From contig CAYNMM010000030.1 of NCBI GenBank assembly GCA_964398355.1, forward strand, positions 5,003 through 69,002: a DNA stretch of 64,000 nucleotides. The letters run 5' to 3'. Position numbers and translations under genes: made by a program. This stretch comes from WFZT01 sp964398355. Its GTDB lineage: Bacteria > Hydrothermota > Hydrothermia > B15-G9 > WFZT01. Numbering within the stretch: position 1 is the stretch's first letter; the number at the start of each line of letters is the position of its first letter. This document shows positions 1 to 8,942 of the stretch, one piece after another. A model generated the notes under the pieces. That model saw only the letters and a list, made by a program, of their open reading frames with translations, did no database searches and was not told the origin of the DNA.

Positions 1-2713
1 ATGCCTCCTTTAATCTGGATGCAATCAATTGTCTATCAACGCTGTTTGAAGGAAAGAGCCTGACTTCATTCTCCTTTCCAGTTCTAAGCGTTATGAGTCT
101 GGCATTAACCTGTGAGTAATCGGAAATTTTAAAGTGTCGCATATATAGTTCAAGATAAACAGGTAACTGGAAGCTATCGGTAATTTTCTTCGCAATTTTT
201 CGGTCAGAAATGAGGGCTATTTTCTTCGCATTTTTGGGTTTAAATGGTTTTTTACCTGAGATAGATTCACTTTTATAGTCAGTGATAAAAGTTTCATTTC
301 CTATCTTTTCAATCCTGTCAGCTCTGCCTACAAACTTCACAGAGTTAAGGCCAGTATTGTATTCGCCAAAGAGATTGTATTCAAGAGCAAGGATTATCCT
401 CTTTTCTCCACTTAATTCGTTTTTCTCCCTTCTTAGAAAGTTCAGCAACAATTTCTCAGTTGCTCTTTTAACGAGTATGGCCATACCCCATTTTTCTGGA
501 AAATTTTTTTTGAATTCTTCATCAATCACGCGAAGAAGAGTTTCCTCCGTTAGAACGTTCTCATAATCTGCCTCCTTCCCTTCCAATATTTTGTAAAATC
601 TATAGAGAATTTTGTGTGCAAGTCGACCTATTTCAAGTTTTTCAATTTCATCGCTAACTTCTTGCTTTCTTAGTCTCAGAACATAGGTATAGTAGAATCT
701 CAGTGGGCATTTAAGGTAGGTATCAATGGAAGTAGGGCTCAAGACGGCCCCTCTTAGTATTTCCAAGATCTCGGGTGTTTTTTCTATAACCCTTGGCTCG
801 AACTTTCTCAAGTTCAGATTGAAAAATCTTTTCTCGACGATTGAATCTTCAAGGAGTTTGCCTGATTCTTTTTCATTCTCCCATATTAACTCTTCAATGT
901 ATCGACTCCTTGAAGTTTTCTTATTATCGATGTAAAGAAGGAATGCATTCTCTGATGAATAATAGAGTCTTTTGAAATGGTACCTATATATTTCTTCTGT
1001 CCTCCGATAGTCAGGAAGACCAAGATTCAGTCTAAGTGGTGACGGTAAAATTGGATTAATCTCAGGTTCACCAGGCACGACCCCTTCATTTAAATCGAGA
1101 TAAATAATGTTTTTGAAATTTATACCTCTGGCTTCAAGGGAGCCGAGAACCTGTATTCCTTTGACCGGTGTACCTTCAAATGCAACCCTTGCTTCTTTTA
1201 ATCGATAAAGAAAGATGCCAAAAATACTGTGACTATCAAATTTCTCGTCTGCAAAGTAGAATTCACCAATCTTTCGAACAGTTTCATAGAATTTTTTCAT
1301 AAATTCAAGGTTTAGACTATAACTACTTAAAGTACTATGTTCGAGTAGGAAATCGGCAGAATTTTGAAGTGCTTTTTTAAGTTTGTTAAATGTATTTATC
1401 TCCTCAAAACTGTAGAAAAACAAATCAAGAACCCTGATGAACTTTTCAATTATCTCCTCATAAATTCCCGGGTCTTTTATAACCATGGAAATAGACCTGA
1501 AGATTTTTTCCAGCAACGAATTGTCATGAAGATCAATAATCACAACTTCATTATCGTTTACAAATTCTTCAAAAGTGTGAACTGCAATTCTGAAGGGAGT
1601 AGTGTCACCTTTGATCTTGATATTTTTTACAAACGGATGTGTTAAAACTTTCAAAACATCGCGTCTCAAATAGACATCAGTTCTATTATCTTGTGCTCTA
1701 AAAACAGATTCATACAGCGAAATAAGAGGAGTTCGTTTCAACGGATATCCCATTGCAATATTGAAGTCACGGTCAAAATGGCCAACAGACTGATAGATCA
1801 AAGGTATCAAACTCTCAGTTTTTGGTACAATTATTGCCAGTTCACCCGGTTCGTTTGTGAGATGAGGAATCAACTCTTCTAAAATATCTCTTACCTTAGC
1901 CATCTCAGAATGCAGGTCAAATCCGGCGAAAATTTTTGTACCGGGGTTTCTGGCTTCTTCTTTCACTATTTCAGCAGGGAAGGCAAGACCCTTTTTCACA
2001 TCCTGCAAAATAGTCCAATCCTCCGGATTCCCCTGAAAGACAATAATTCCTTTTTCTGCATCGAGGATTCGCTTAACAATTTTTAACTGGGAGGCCGTGA
2101 GGGCGAAAAAACCACCAAAGATTGTGAATTTTTCTGGTATTGCTGTGTTATCCTCAGCTGCAAGTCTATAAAGTAGACCAGGGGAATATAAATTTGCGTC
2201 GATCAATCTCTCATTGTACGTGTCTTTGATTTCTTTGATGTGCTCCCATATTTGAATTATCCGATTTGGAATTATATCCTCGTCCAATTCAACATAATCC
2301 CTGATTTGTTCCAGCTGTTGATCTTCTACAAGCTCTTGATCAAGTTCATTAAAGAGTCTGTACAGGTTAATTGCCCACGGATAGAATTCCTCGAAAGAGG
2401 GTACCTCCACAAAATTGGAAACAGTTTCATAGATTATCCATGCGGCATTCAACGGATCGATGGGTCTTTTTATCCCATACTTGTCAAGCACAAGAGTCTG
2501 AATAAAATTGTCGGCCTCGAAAATTTTAGGTGGATAGAAAGCACCACCAATCTTCTGAAAAAGGACTTTTCTTAGGAAATGGCCGGGTCTTTTACCAGGA
2601 AAAACAACATTAACATCTGATAAATTGGATCCTTTTGGTGCCTTTTCGAGTACTGCATTAGCCACATATTCTATAAGATCTGAATGGATTGGTATGAAAA
2701 CGACTCTTTTCAC
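1..2713 (-). CDS. AddB/RexB-like nuclease subunit (partial, C-terminus off window)
   Basis: An uninterrupted minus-strand frame of about 904 codons starts at a GTG at 2713, two bases after the stop of the helicase gene, and is still open at the window edge. The N-terminus has no P-loop where an active helicase would have one, as in the inactivated-helicase AddB/RexB group. A DLNEGVVP motif lies near 1080-1110, typical of this family. From about residue 657 a PD-(D/E)XK nuclease domain begins (SPTSIDTYLKCP, a Cys that could be one Fe-S ligand), followed by GRADRIEK and ITDYKS, the expected D...DYK catalytic motif. Family role: the partner of AddA in processing double-strand ends for recombination. 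The remaining Fe-S cysteines would lie beyond the window. The assignment to the AddB-like group is confident; the exact subfamily is not. Confidence 0.85.
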   Translation of the reverse strand, partial: MKRVVFIPIHSDLIEYVANAVLEKAPKGSNLSDVNVVFPGKRPGHFLRKVLFQKIGGAFYPPKIFEADNFIQTLVLDKYGIKRPIDPLNAAWIIYETVSNFVEVPSFEEFYPWAINLYRLFNELDQELVEDQQLEQIRDYVELDEDIIPNRIIQIWEHIKEIKDTYNERLIDANLYSPGLLYRLAAEDNTAIPEKFTIFGGFFALTASQLKIVKRILDAEKGIIVFQGNPEDWTILQDVKKGLAFPAEIVKEEARNPGTKIFAGFDLHSEMAKVRDILEELIPHLTNEPGELAIIVPKTESLIPLIYQSVGHFDRDFNIAMGYPLKRTPLISLYESVFRAQDNRTDVYLRRDVLKVLTHPFVKNIKIKGDTTPFRIAVHTFEEFVNDNEVVIIDLHDNSLLEKIFRSISMVIKDPGIYEEIIEKFIRVLDLFFYSFEEINTFNKLKKALQNSADFLLEHSTLSSYSLNLEFMKKFYETVRKIGEFYFADEKFDSHSIFGIFLYRLKEARVAFEGTPVKGIQVLGSLEARGINFKNIIYLDLNEGVVPGEPEINPILPSPLRLNLGLPDYRRTEEIYRYHFKRLYYSSENAFLLYIDNKKTSRSRYIEELIWENEKESGKLLEDSIVEKRFFNLNLRKFEPRVIEKTPEILEILRGAVLSPTSIDTYLKCPLRFYYTYVLRLRKQEVSDEIEKLEIGRLAHKILYRFYKILEGKEADYENVLTEETLLRVIDEEFKKNFPEKWGMAILVKRATEKLLLNFLRREKNELSGEKRIILALEYNLFGEYNTGLNSVKFVGRADRIEKIGNETFITDYKSESISGKKPFKPKNAKKIALISDRKIAKKITDSFQLPVYLELYMRHFKISDYSQVNARLITLRTGKENEVRLFPSNSVDRQLIASRLKEA

Positions 2714-2715
2714 TT

Positions 2716-5700
2716 TTAAACCTCCACCACCTTTACGTCATCGAAATAGATAATGTAGCCCTTCACTTCTCTGTCAGGATGCAATTTTTCGATAGTTCTC
2801 ACATACTTGAGTACTTGATGTTTGTGTTTTGAAATTTCCGGTTCTCCAGTTTTAAACTCCACAACCTCGATCCTGTTGTCTCTCACAACGATCCTATCGA
2901 TTCTTAGATGTTCACCATTTTCACTGAAAATTTCCTTTTCCGTGTAAATTTCTCCGCCTGAAAAAAATTTTTGGATTACAGGATCTCCAAAGAATGTTTC
3001 AAAGCTTTTTAATAGTTCATCTTCATCAATACTTGAAAAGCCAAGTTCATGAATTGTTGTGCTGACAATTTCTTTCATGTAGGTGAGGAAATGCAGTTCT
3101 CCAGGTTTAAAGCTTAGTGTCTCGATCCTGGCAAGAACCCTGTGAATTAAATCTCCCCTTCTAACCGGCTCTTTTAACTCAAAAGGCTTTGTAATAGTAT
3201 TCGCAAGATGATCGTACCAATTTTTCAGCTTATATCCAGCCCATGAGTACCGTTTCTTTCTTCTTCTTTCACTTTTCGCGGGTGAGTTTACAGGTTCACC
3301 GTACTCAGGAAATTCTTCGAATAGTCTCTTAAAATCATTATTCTGAGGGAAGTACACATATAGCTCTGATCTGGCACGGGTCGCAGCAACATAAAGGCTA
3401 TTTAGCTCGTCAATGGTTTCGAGAGCAATTGTCTCTTTGTGAATTGAGTCAAGTATTTTGTTGAACTCAGTAAATATTTTTTCCGATTTAAAGACGTAGG
3501 ATTTATCTCCTCTATTGTAAAATTTGATGCTCCTTCTACCTCTCCTTTTTGAACGTACAGGCCATGTAACCACAACATCAAATTCGAGTCCTTTGGCGCT
3601 ATGAACCGTGGAAACAACCACAGCGTCACCATTCTCGGGTGTATCCAGACTGAAAATATCTCTCGGAGCATTGTGAATTCTCTCGAGTATATCTTTCAGC
3701 GACAATGCACCATTTTCTTCAAGGTTGTACGTTATTTCCATGAATTTTTGTATAAAAGCCTCTGCCTCTGTGTAGTTCTCAAAAAGTTTTAACTTTTCTG
3801 TTATCTGCCATAAGAGATCATAAGGTGGTAAATAGCCCACAGATTTGAAGAGTTCGTCAAGATACATCTCCCAGATATGCGGGAAATCATTTCTAAACTC
3901 TCTATAGAGCGGATTTTCCTGTAACTCCCTTTTCTGAAGTAGCCAATCTTCAAATTCCAAGTGTGTGAGTTTCTCAAAAGGTTCAGATGAAATAAACTTT
4001 GCGAAGGATAGATTGTCCGGGGGAAAATCCAGAAATTCAAGCAAGTTTATGATTGCCCTTATGACGTAATGATTTCTAACATCAAGATTTGCTCTTGAAA
4101 TAACTGGAATGCCTTTCATCAACAGATATTTGGAAACAAACTCAACATGGGCATTTGTTCTTAAAAGAATGGCAATATTACTATAGCCAAATCTTTCAAT
4201 TAGGTCTGGCAAAATCTCCTCCAGCCATTCGATAAAAGACTCCTTCTCATTTTTTCCGGTGGCAACTTTTACTCTTATATAGCCTCCATCCTCTTTGTTT
4301 GGATCCTGTATAGAATCTTTGTAAACATCCTTCACACGTTTAAATGTATCCAGATCGAGAAGAGGAGCAGATCGTTTTCCTTTATCAGGGGCTGGCTCAG
4401 TTAACTTTTTAAGATTCTCGACCCGGAAGACTTTATTATTGTAGTCAACTATATTCTTCCTGCTTCTCCAATTTCGTCTTAGAATCAAAGGATAAATTGT
4501 AAATCCAGGGAACCTTTCTGGTGGAAATGAAAAGGTTCTGAAGGAACTTCCCCGATATCTGTAAAGAAGTTGCTTGAGATCACCGACATAGAAAAGTGAA
4601 CCGCCATTAGCAAGTGCATTCTCAATGAGAGGCTCTATGTTTGCCCACTGTAACTCACTTGTATCCTGAAACTCGTCAATTAAATAGTGCCTGATACTCT
4701 CACCAAGTTTGTAATAAATCCATGTTGGACTTGCTTCCTCCAAAAATCTGTTAATCCTAAGATTTAATTCACTAAGAAGAATTAACCGATTTCGCCTCTT
4801 TAACCTTTCAACTTCCTCTCTTGTGAGTCGATAAAGCTCAAAGACATTTTTTATCCCATGCGTCATGGTAGAAATGGAGAGTTCCCCCAGTTTTTTCTCC
4901 AACCTTTCTCTAAGTTTTGAATCTTTGATGCCTTTGAGTATCTTTCTCTTGGAAAATGTTTTAAGGATGTTTTCAGGATTTCTGTCACCTCTGAGAATCA
5001 GCTTCAAACTCTCTTGACCCTTCTCTGAAATGGATACAGGATTGGCAAGGATTTCTTTTATGACATCGATTAATTCCTGTACGATTTTTTCAAGGGACCC
5101 TGAGGGGAGCGTTTTAATCTCCATTGAATAAGTGTTTTCAAACTCGAAGAACTCCTGGATCAAATTTCTTGCTTGATCCCAAGGCCTAAAATTATCGTTA
5201 ATGGATCTATCGATAAATTCAAAGAAGACCTTTTTTATTCCATCATCCTCAGCTACTCTTGAAATTAAGTGGGAAAATGCAAGATCAATAATTTCGGTAT
5301 AATTTGAAACGATTTCGTATTCAGGGGGAAGTCCAAGTTCATAAGTGGATGCACGTATAATCAAGTTTACAAAGCTGTCAATGGTTTTAATCCTGAACTC
5401 GTCATAGTTTGATATGATGTGATCAACCAATTTTCCAGCTTTCTGGATCAAATTTTTGGTGGTAGTTATGCGTTGAATCTGATCAATAAGCTGTTTATCG
5501 GATTTTAGATAAATGGATTTTAGGAAGAGGAGGATTCTCCTCTTCATTTCTTCGGTTGCTGCGTTTGTGAATGTAATAGCAAGGATCTGACCCGGTGAAT
5601 TATCTTTAATGATATCGGAGAGAAGGAATTGGAGGAATCTCAATGATAGGATGTAGGTTTTACCACTTCCAGCGGAGGCGTGGACCTGCATTATATGAGG

Positions 5701-5742
5701 GAATTTAAGCTCTGAATCTTTAGGTAGCTCCTGCAAAGTCAT
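2716..5742 (-). CDS. addA: AddA-like UvrD-family helicase-nuclease
   Basis: This 1008-residue superfamily 1A helicase has a fused nuclease. Walker A ASAGSGKT is at 22-29, the Walker B DEFQDT near 355, VGDLKQLLYRYRG just after it, STVHSAKGLEFD near 714 and the motif VI AATRAR further on. The C-terminus (about 949-968) carries a PD-(D/E)XK nuclease motif (RIDRI ... EVVEFKTG). Known AddA/RexA proteins load on DNA ends, unwind 3' to 5' and degrade one strand; the AddB-like gene follows two bases later, so the two form one unit. The ATG at 5742 has no Shine-Dalgarno; a weak TATAAA lies only four bases ahead of it. A RecB-like or generic UvrD/PD-(D/E)XK name is possible, but the B-like partner favours AddA. 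Confidence 0.88.
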   Translation of the reverse strand: MTLQELPKDSELKFPHIMQVHASAGSGKTYILSLRFLQFLLSDIIKDNSPGQILAITFTNAATEEMKRRILLFLKSIYLKSDKQLIDQIQRITTTKNLIQKAGKLVDHIISNYDEFRIKTIDSFVNLIIRASTYELGLPPEYEIVSNYTEIIDLAFSHLISRVAEDDGIKKVFFEFIDRSINDNFRPWDQARNLIQEFFEFENTYSMEIKTLPSGSLEKIVQELIDVIKEILANPVSISEKGQESLKLILRGDRNPENILKTFSKRKILKGIKDSKLRERLEKKLGELSISTMTHGIKNVFELYRLTREEVERLKRRNRLILLSELNLRINRFLEEASPTWIYYKLGESIRHYLIDEFQDTSELQWANIEPLIENALANGGSLFYVGDLKQLLYRYRGSSFRTFSFPPERFPGFTIYPLILRRNWRSRKNIVDYNNKVFRVENLKKLTEPAPDKGKRSAPLLDLDTFKRVKDVYKDSIQDPNKEDGGYIRVKVATGKNEKESFIEWLEEILPDLIERFGYSNIAILLRTNAHVEFVSKYLLMKGIPVISRANLDVRNHYVIRAIINLLEFLDFPPDNLSFAKFISSEPFEKLTHLEFEDWLLQKRELQENPLYREFRNDFPHIWEMYLDELFKSVGYLPPYDLLWQITEKLKLFENYTEAEAFIQKFMEITYNLEENGALSLKDILERIHNAPRDIFSLDTPENGDAVVVSTVHSAKGLEFDVVVTWPVRSKRRGRRSIKFYNRGDKSYVFKSEKIFTEFNKILDSIHKETIALETIDELNSLYVAATRARSELYVYFPQNNDFKRLFEEFPEYGEPVNSPAKSERRRKKRYSWAGYKLKNWYDHLANTITKPFELKEPVRRGDLIHRVLARIETLSFKPGELHFLTYMKEIVSTTIHELGFSSIDEDELLKSFETFFGDPVIQKFFSGGEIYTEKEIFSENGEHLRIDRIVVRDNRIEVVEFKTGEPEISKHKHQVLKYVRTIEKLHPDREVKGYIIYFDDVKVVEV

Positions 5743-5800
5743 GCTGTTTATAATGATAATGTTGAGGGGTGAATATTGGAATTGTTTTGGAGAGGGGGAT

Positions 5801-5833
5801 GGTGAGGGCGGCGCCTAAGGCGCCGCCCTCACC
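5801..5833. terminator. GC-rich perfect hairpin after mdh
   Basis: A 15-bp perfect inverted repeat (GGTGAGGGCGGCGCC and its complement) with a 3-nt TAA loop. It begins 9 bases after the mdh stop and lies 58 bases before addA. There is no T-tract after it on the mdh strand, so it is a terminator or a 3'-end stabiliser by position rather than a textbook Rho-independent terminator. Confidence 0.6.
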
Positions 5834-5842
5834 TATTCATTC

Positions 5843-6787
5843 TCATGCAAATTTTTCAAAAAGTTTATCGACTTCCTCTTCAAGCTTTTTGACATGGTCC
5901 GCAGAAGTCTTCAGTGCAGCAAGCTCCTCATCCGTAAGCTTGAGCTCAAGAACTTTCTCTGCCCCACCTGCTCCAAGAACTACTGGAACTCCTATAAATA
6001 CATCCTTTATGCCATATTCACCATCAAGGTAAACTGATGTTGGGATGACCCTCTTCTTGTCTCTGATGATAGACTCAACCATGATAGCAACCGAGGCCCC
6101 CGGAGCATAGTAAGCACTTCCAGTCTTGAGAAGTGATACAATCTCTCCACCGCCTTTTCTTGTTCTCTCAACAAGCCTATCAATCGTTTCTTTATCCAAC
6201 AACTCTGTAATAGGGATTCCAGAAACAGATGCAAATCTTGGCAGAGGAACCATCAGGTCACCATGTGTTCCCATAACCATAGCCTGCACGTCTTCAGGTG
6301 AGACACCCAGTTCCATAGCGATGAATGCCCTGAATCTTGTTGCATCAAGGGCACCGGCCATTCCCATAACTCTGTTCCTCTCAAATCCAAGCACCTTATA
6401 GGTTGTGTATACCATTGCATCAAGGGGATTTGTGACAACGATAACATAAGCATTAGGTGCATATTTTTTAATCTGTTCTGCTATTCCTTTGACAATGTTA
6501 AAGTTCTTTTCGAGAAGGTCTTCACGGCTCATTCCTGGCTTTCTTGGAAGTCCCGCTGTGATTATGACAACATCAGAATCTTTGATGTCTTCATAGTTGT
6601 TGGTTCCTTTAGCAAAATAGCTATAACCCAGAAGTGGAGCAGCCTCAGCCATATCAAGAGCTTTGCCCTGCGGCATTCCCTCTACGATATCGACAAGAAC
6701 AATGTCTCCAAGCTCCCTGGCGAGCATTTCTCTAACAGCCTGCTCCCCCACGTGACCTGCTCCTATCATTGAAATTTTCTTTCTCAT
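5843..6787 (-). CDS. mdh: malate dehydrogenase (LDH-like type)
   Basis: This 314-residue NAD-dependent dehydrogenase should interconvert malate and oxaloacetate in the cytoplasm. The sequence shows the dinucleotide motif GAGHVG (9-14), an aspartate at 33 suited to NAD, the mobile-loop motif PRKPGMSR (81-88) whose arginine at the specificity position marks malate rather than lactate dehydrogenase, and the catalytic GTHGD with His175. Length matches the LDH-like MDH family. It is a single-gene transcript: it has its own promoter (6820-6848), an AAATGGAGG-type Shine-Dalgarno, and a strong hairpin behind it. Confidence 0.95.
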   Translation of the reverse strand: MRKKISMIGAGHVGEQAVREMLARELGDIVLVDIVEGMPQGKALDMAEAAPLLGYSYFAKGTNNYEDIKDSDVVIITAGLPRKPGMSREDLLEKNFNIVKGIAEQIKKYAPNAYVIVVTNPLDAMVYTTYKVLGFERNRVMGMAGALDATRFRAFIAMELGVSPEDVQAMVMGTHGDLMVPLPRFASVSGIPITELLDKETIDRLVERTRKGGGEIVSLLKTGSAYYAPGASVAIMVESIIRDKKRVIPTSVYLDGEYGIKDVFIGVPVVLGAGGAEKVLELKLTDEELAALKTSADHVKKLEEEVDKLFEKFA

Positions 6788-6819
6788 TTCATTTTACCTC
6801 CATTTAAATTTTCAATTAT

Positions 6820-6848
6820 ATTTTATTCCATTAAGCGAATATGTTCAA
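6820..6848 (-). promoter_or_regulatory. mdh promoter
   Basis: On the minus strand TTGAAC (6848-6843), a 17-bp spacer and TAAAAT (6825-6820), about 32 bases before the mdh ATG, which has a GGAGG ribosome-binding site. Confidence 0.6.
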
Positions 6849-6923
6849 CAAATTTAAAGTATTCGAAATACAAATCATGAAGGATTTTTTTAAGTTCTAC
6901 CTTGATTTCGGCAAGAGATTAAA

Positions 6924-7781
6924 TCAGTATCTCTCGACCGGATATCTCCAGTCCTTATCAAGGCACATCTTGGATAAGCGTGTTATTGTTGGTGGTTTCC
7001 TTTTATGCTCAGAACGAATTATTCTTCGATAAATGTCTTCAACGGATTCAATATCCAGACCGAGAATTTCAGATGTTTCACGTACAGATAGTTCAAGTTC
7101 AACAAGAGCGTAAAGGACCCTGTCTATTTCATAGTATGTGTGTCCAAGCTCTTCCTCATCCGTCTGCCCCTTCCATAGTCCTGCAGACGGTTTTTTTCTT
7201 ATTATTTCGGTCGGAATCCCTATATACTCTGCGAGTTGCCAGACCTGAGTTTTATAAAGGTCACCTATTGGATAGATGTCGGCAGCCATGTCACCGAACT
7301 TGGTCCCATAGCCAAGGAGTAATTCTGTCTTATTTGATGTTCCAAGTACTATTTTACCTTCGTAATTAGCGTACATGTAGTTTATTATCATCCTGATTCT
7401 CGGCTTCACATTCGCGATCGTTAATTTTGTCCTGAAATCATTTAAATCCTGTGAAGGTAGCATTTTTGTAAACCATTTAACGGCTTCATTAATAGAGATG
7501 TATCTGTAGTTGATACCCCTTGATCTCACAAGATTTAAAGCATCTTCGATATCGTTCTCAGGGGATATTCCTTCTTCAGGCATAATTATTGCGGTTAAAT
7601 CGTCTCCCAGTACCTCATGGGCAAGTGCCACGACAAGAGAAGAATCTATTCCACCAGAAAGGGCTACAACACCTCCATTCGCTCCAATCTTTGAGATACG
7701 AGTTAAAATTGATTTTTGAATAATCTTTTTAAAGATTGATAACTCTTCTTGATTTAATCTAATATCTATTTCCTGGTTCAT
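6924..7781 (-). CDS. nadE: NAD+ synthetase, synthase subunit (NH3-using domain)
   Basis: A 285-residue N-type ATP pyrophosphatase that amidates nicotinate adenine dinucleotide to NAD+. The P-loop SGGIDSS is at 42-48, and GTSNKTELLLGYGTKFGD plus KKPSAGLWKGQTDEEELG are characteristic of NadE. It lacks an N-terminal glutaminase domain, but the gene immediately upstream (ATGA overlap, 4 bases) encodes a nitrilase-fold protein closely resembling that domain. The two are therefore probably the ammonia-channelling halves of one glutamine-dependent enzyme. It is the last gene of the rpoZ-coaBC-udg-menA operon. Confidence 0.93.
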   Translation of the reverse strand: MNQEIDIRLNQEELSIFKKIIQKSILTRISKIGANGGVVALSGGIDSSLVVALAHEVLGDDLTAIIMPEEGISPENDIEDALNLVRSRGINYRYISINEAVKWFTKMLPSQDLNDFRTKLTIANVKPRIRMIINYMYANYEGKIVLGTSNKTELLLGYGTKFGDMAADIYPIGDLYKTQVWQLAEYIGIPTEIIRKKPSAGLWKGQTDEEELGHTYYEIDRVLYALVELELSVRETSEILGLDIESVEDIYRRIIRSEHKRKPPTITRLSKMCLDKDWRYPVERY

Positions 7782-8611
7782 AATTGCATGTCCTCGTAGG
7801 CATTTAAAAGTTCTTCAAGGATCTCCCTTCGTACCTCTCTCACCCTAATGTCACGTCTCCTCAACCTTTTGGATTCTTCAAGATCTATTTCCACAACTTC
7901 AATGAGCTCTTCAAGTAGCGGTAATTCCCTGACAATTTTTCCTGAAGCGCTCAAAGCCATACTGCCCCCCCAGTAAGTAACACCATCCTGTATGCCTGAT
8001 TGATTTACAAAAACTGCTGGTAGAATATTGTCTCTAACTCTTTCACGTAGAAAGTCCTTCCATAAATTGTTTTTATCCCGGTCATAAGGAGAAGCCGAGA
8101 GTACAATCAGGATTTCAGCTCCACGGAAAGTTACGGCTCTCGAGGGCTCAGGAAACCACACATCTTCACATATCAAGACACCAAGAATACCGTGTGGTGT
8201 CCTGAAGACAGGTAGTTTACTCCCTGGCTTAAAATATCGTTTTTCATCAAAAAGACGGTAATTCACAAGCTGTACCTTGTGATATTTTCCAATTATTTCG
8301 CCATTTACGATTATCGCTGCTGCGTTATAGAAAAACCCCCTTTCATCCCGGTCGACAAAACCGATGACGCCGGTTATGCCCGCTTCCTCCAGTGAAATAC
8401 GGATTTCTTCAAGGGCATCGAGATTCTCATTAACTTTGTCAAGATAAATATCACCAGACCCGAAACCAATGGTTGATAGCTCTGGTGTAACAATAATGTC
8501 CGCATCGAGCTCTTTAGCCTTAAAAATTCCCTCAATAATCTTCTTCTTGTTCCCCTGTACGTCCCCTAATTTCGTTTCGATCTGAGCAAGTGCAATTCTC
8601 AACTTTTTCAT
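7778..8611 (-). CDS. nitrilase-superfamily glutaminase subunit of NAD+ synthetase
   Basis: This 277-residue nitrilase-fold amidase has the Glu-Lys-Cys triad visible as E44 (PELSTIGFG), K112 (HKVQLVNYRLFDEKRYF) and C148 (LICEDVWFPE). The stretch NYRLFDEKRYF and the CEDVWFP motif match the glutaminase domain of fused glutamine-dependent NAD synthetases better than general omega-amidases or carbamoylases. Its stop overlaps the nadE start by four bases, so translation is probably coupled. Inference: it supplies ammonia from glutamine to NadE in trans. An alternative is an unrelated amidase in the same operon. Confidence 0.82.
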   Translation of the reverse strand: MKKLRIALAQIETKLGDVQGNKKKIIEGIFKAKELDADIIVTPELSTIGFGSGDIYLDKVNENLDALEEIRISLEEAGITGVIGFVDRDERGFFYNAAAIIVNGEIIGKYHKVQLVNYRLFDEKRYFKPGSKLPVFRTPHGILGVLICEDVWFPEPSRAVTFRGAEILIVLSASPYDRDKNNLWKDFLRERVRDNILPAVFVNQSGIQDGVTYWGGSMALSASGKIVRELPLLEELIEVVEIDLEESKRLRRRDIRVREVRREILEELLNAYEDMQL

Positions 8612-8612
8612 A

Positions 8613-8924
8613 TTATTCCGCCAGTGTTAATTCCACCCTTCTTCCAATTTTTACAATTTTGCCCGGTAAAGGGTACTGTTCCACTACCGTTTGAGGGGGA
8701 GCGGGATAAGTTTTGTATCCCTTTATTACGGGAATAAGTCCTGATTTCACAAGGGTCTTATTCGCCTTTGACAGTGTAAAGCCACGCACGTCAGGAACTT
8801 TTACCTCCTGTCCATGTTTTGTATATATTGGCATTATTACAATGTCTGCCACGAGAACAGTAGCCAGAGAAAGGACTCCAAAGGTTATAAGTGCAATTAG
8901 AATTATCTTTAAATATCGCTTCAT
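8613..8924 (-). CDS. membrane-anchored single-PASTA protein
   Basis: A protein of about 103 residues with one N-terminal transmembrane helix (roughly 6-30) and one PASTA domain (VPDVRGFTLSKANKTLVKSG ... VVEQYPLPGKIVKIGRRVELTLAE). PASTA domains bind peptidoglycan or beta-lactam-like ligands in kinases and PBPs; here no kinase or transpeptidase is attached, so the function is unknown. A GTG at 8927 directly precedes the ATG at 8924 and neither has a Shine-Dalgarno; I chose the ATG. It sits between the menA-like gene and the NAD synthetase genes. Confidence 0.78.
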   Translation of the reverse strand: MKRYLKIILIALITFGVLSLATVLVADIVIMPIYTKHGQEVKVPDVRGFTLSKANKTLVKSGLIPVIKGYKTYPAPPQTVVEQYPLPGKIVKIGRRVELTLAE

Positions 8925-8942
8925 CACATAAATTTTAAACCA

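Noticed and set aside
282..2575. Short plus-strand frames over the left 2.7 kb
   Set aside because: The minus strand carries one unbroken frame with clear AddB-like motifs; the plus frames are shadows.
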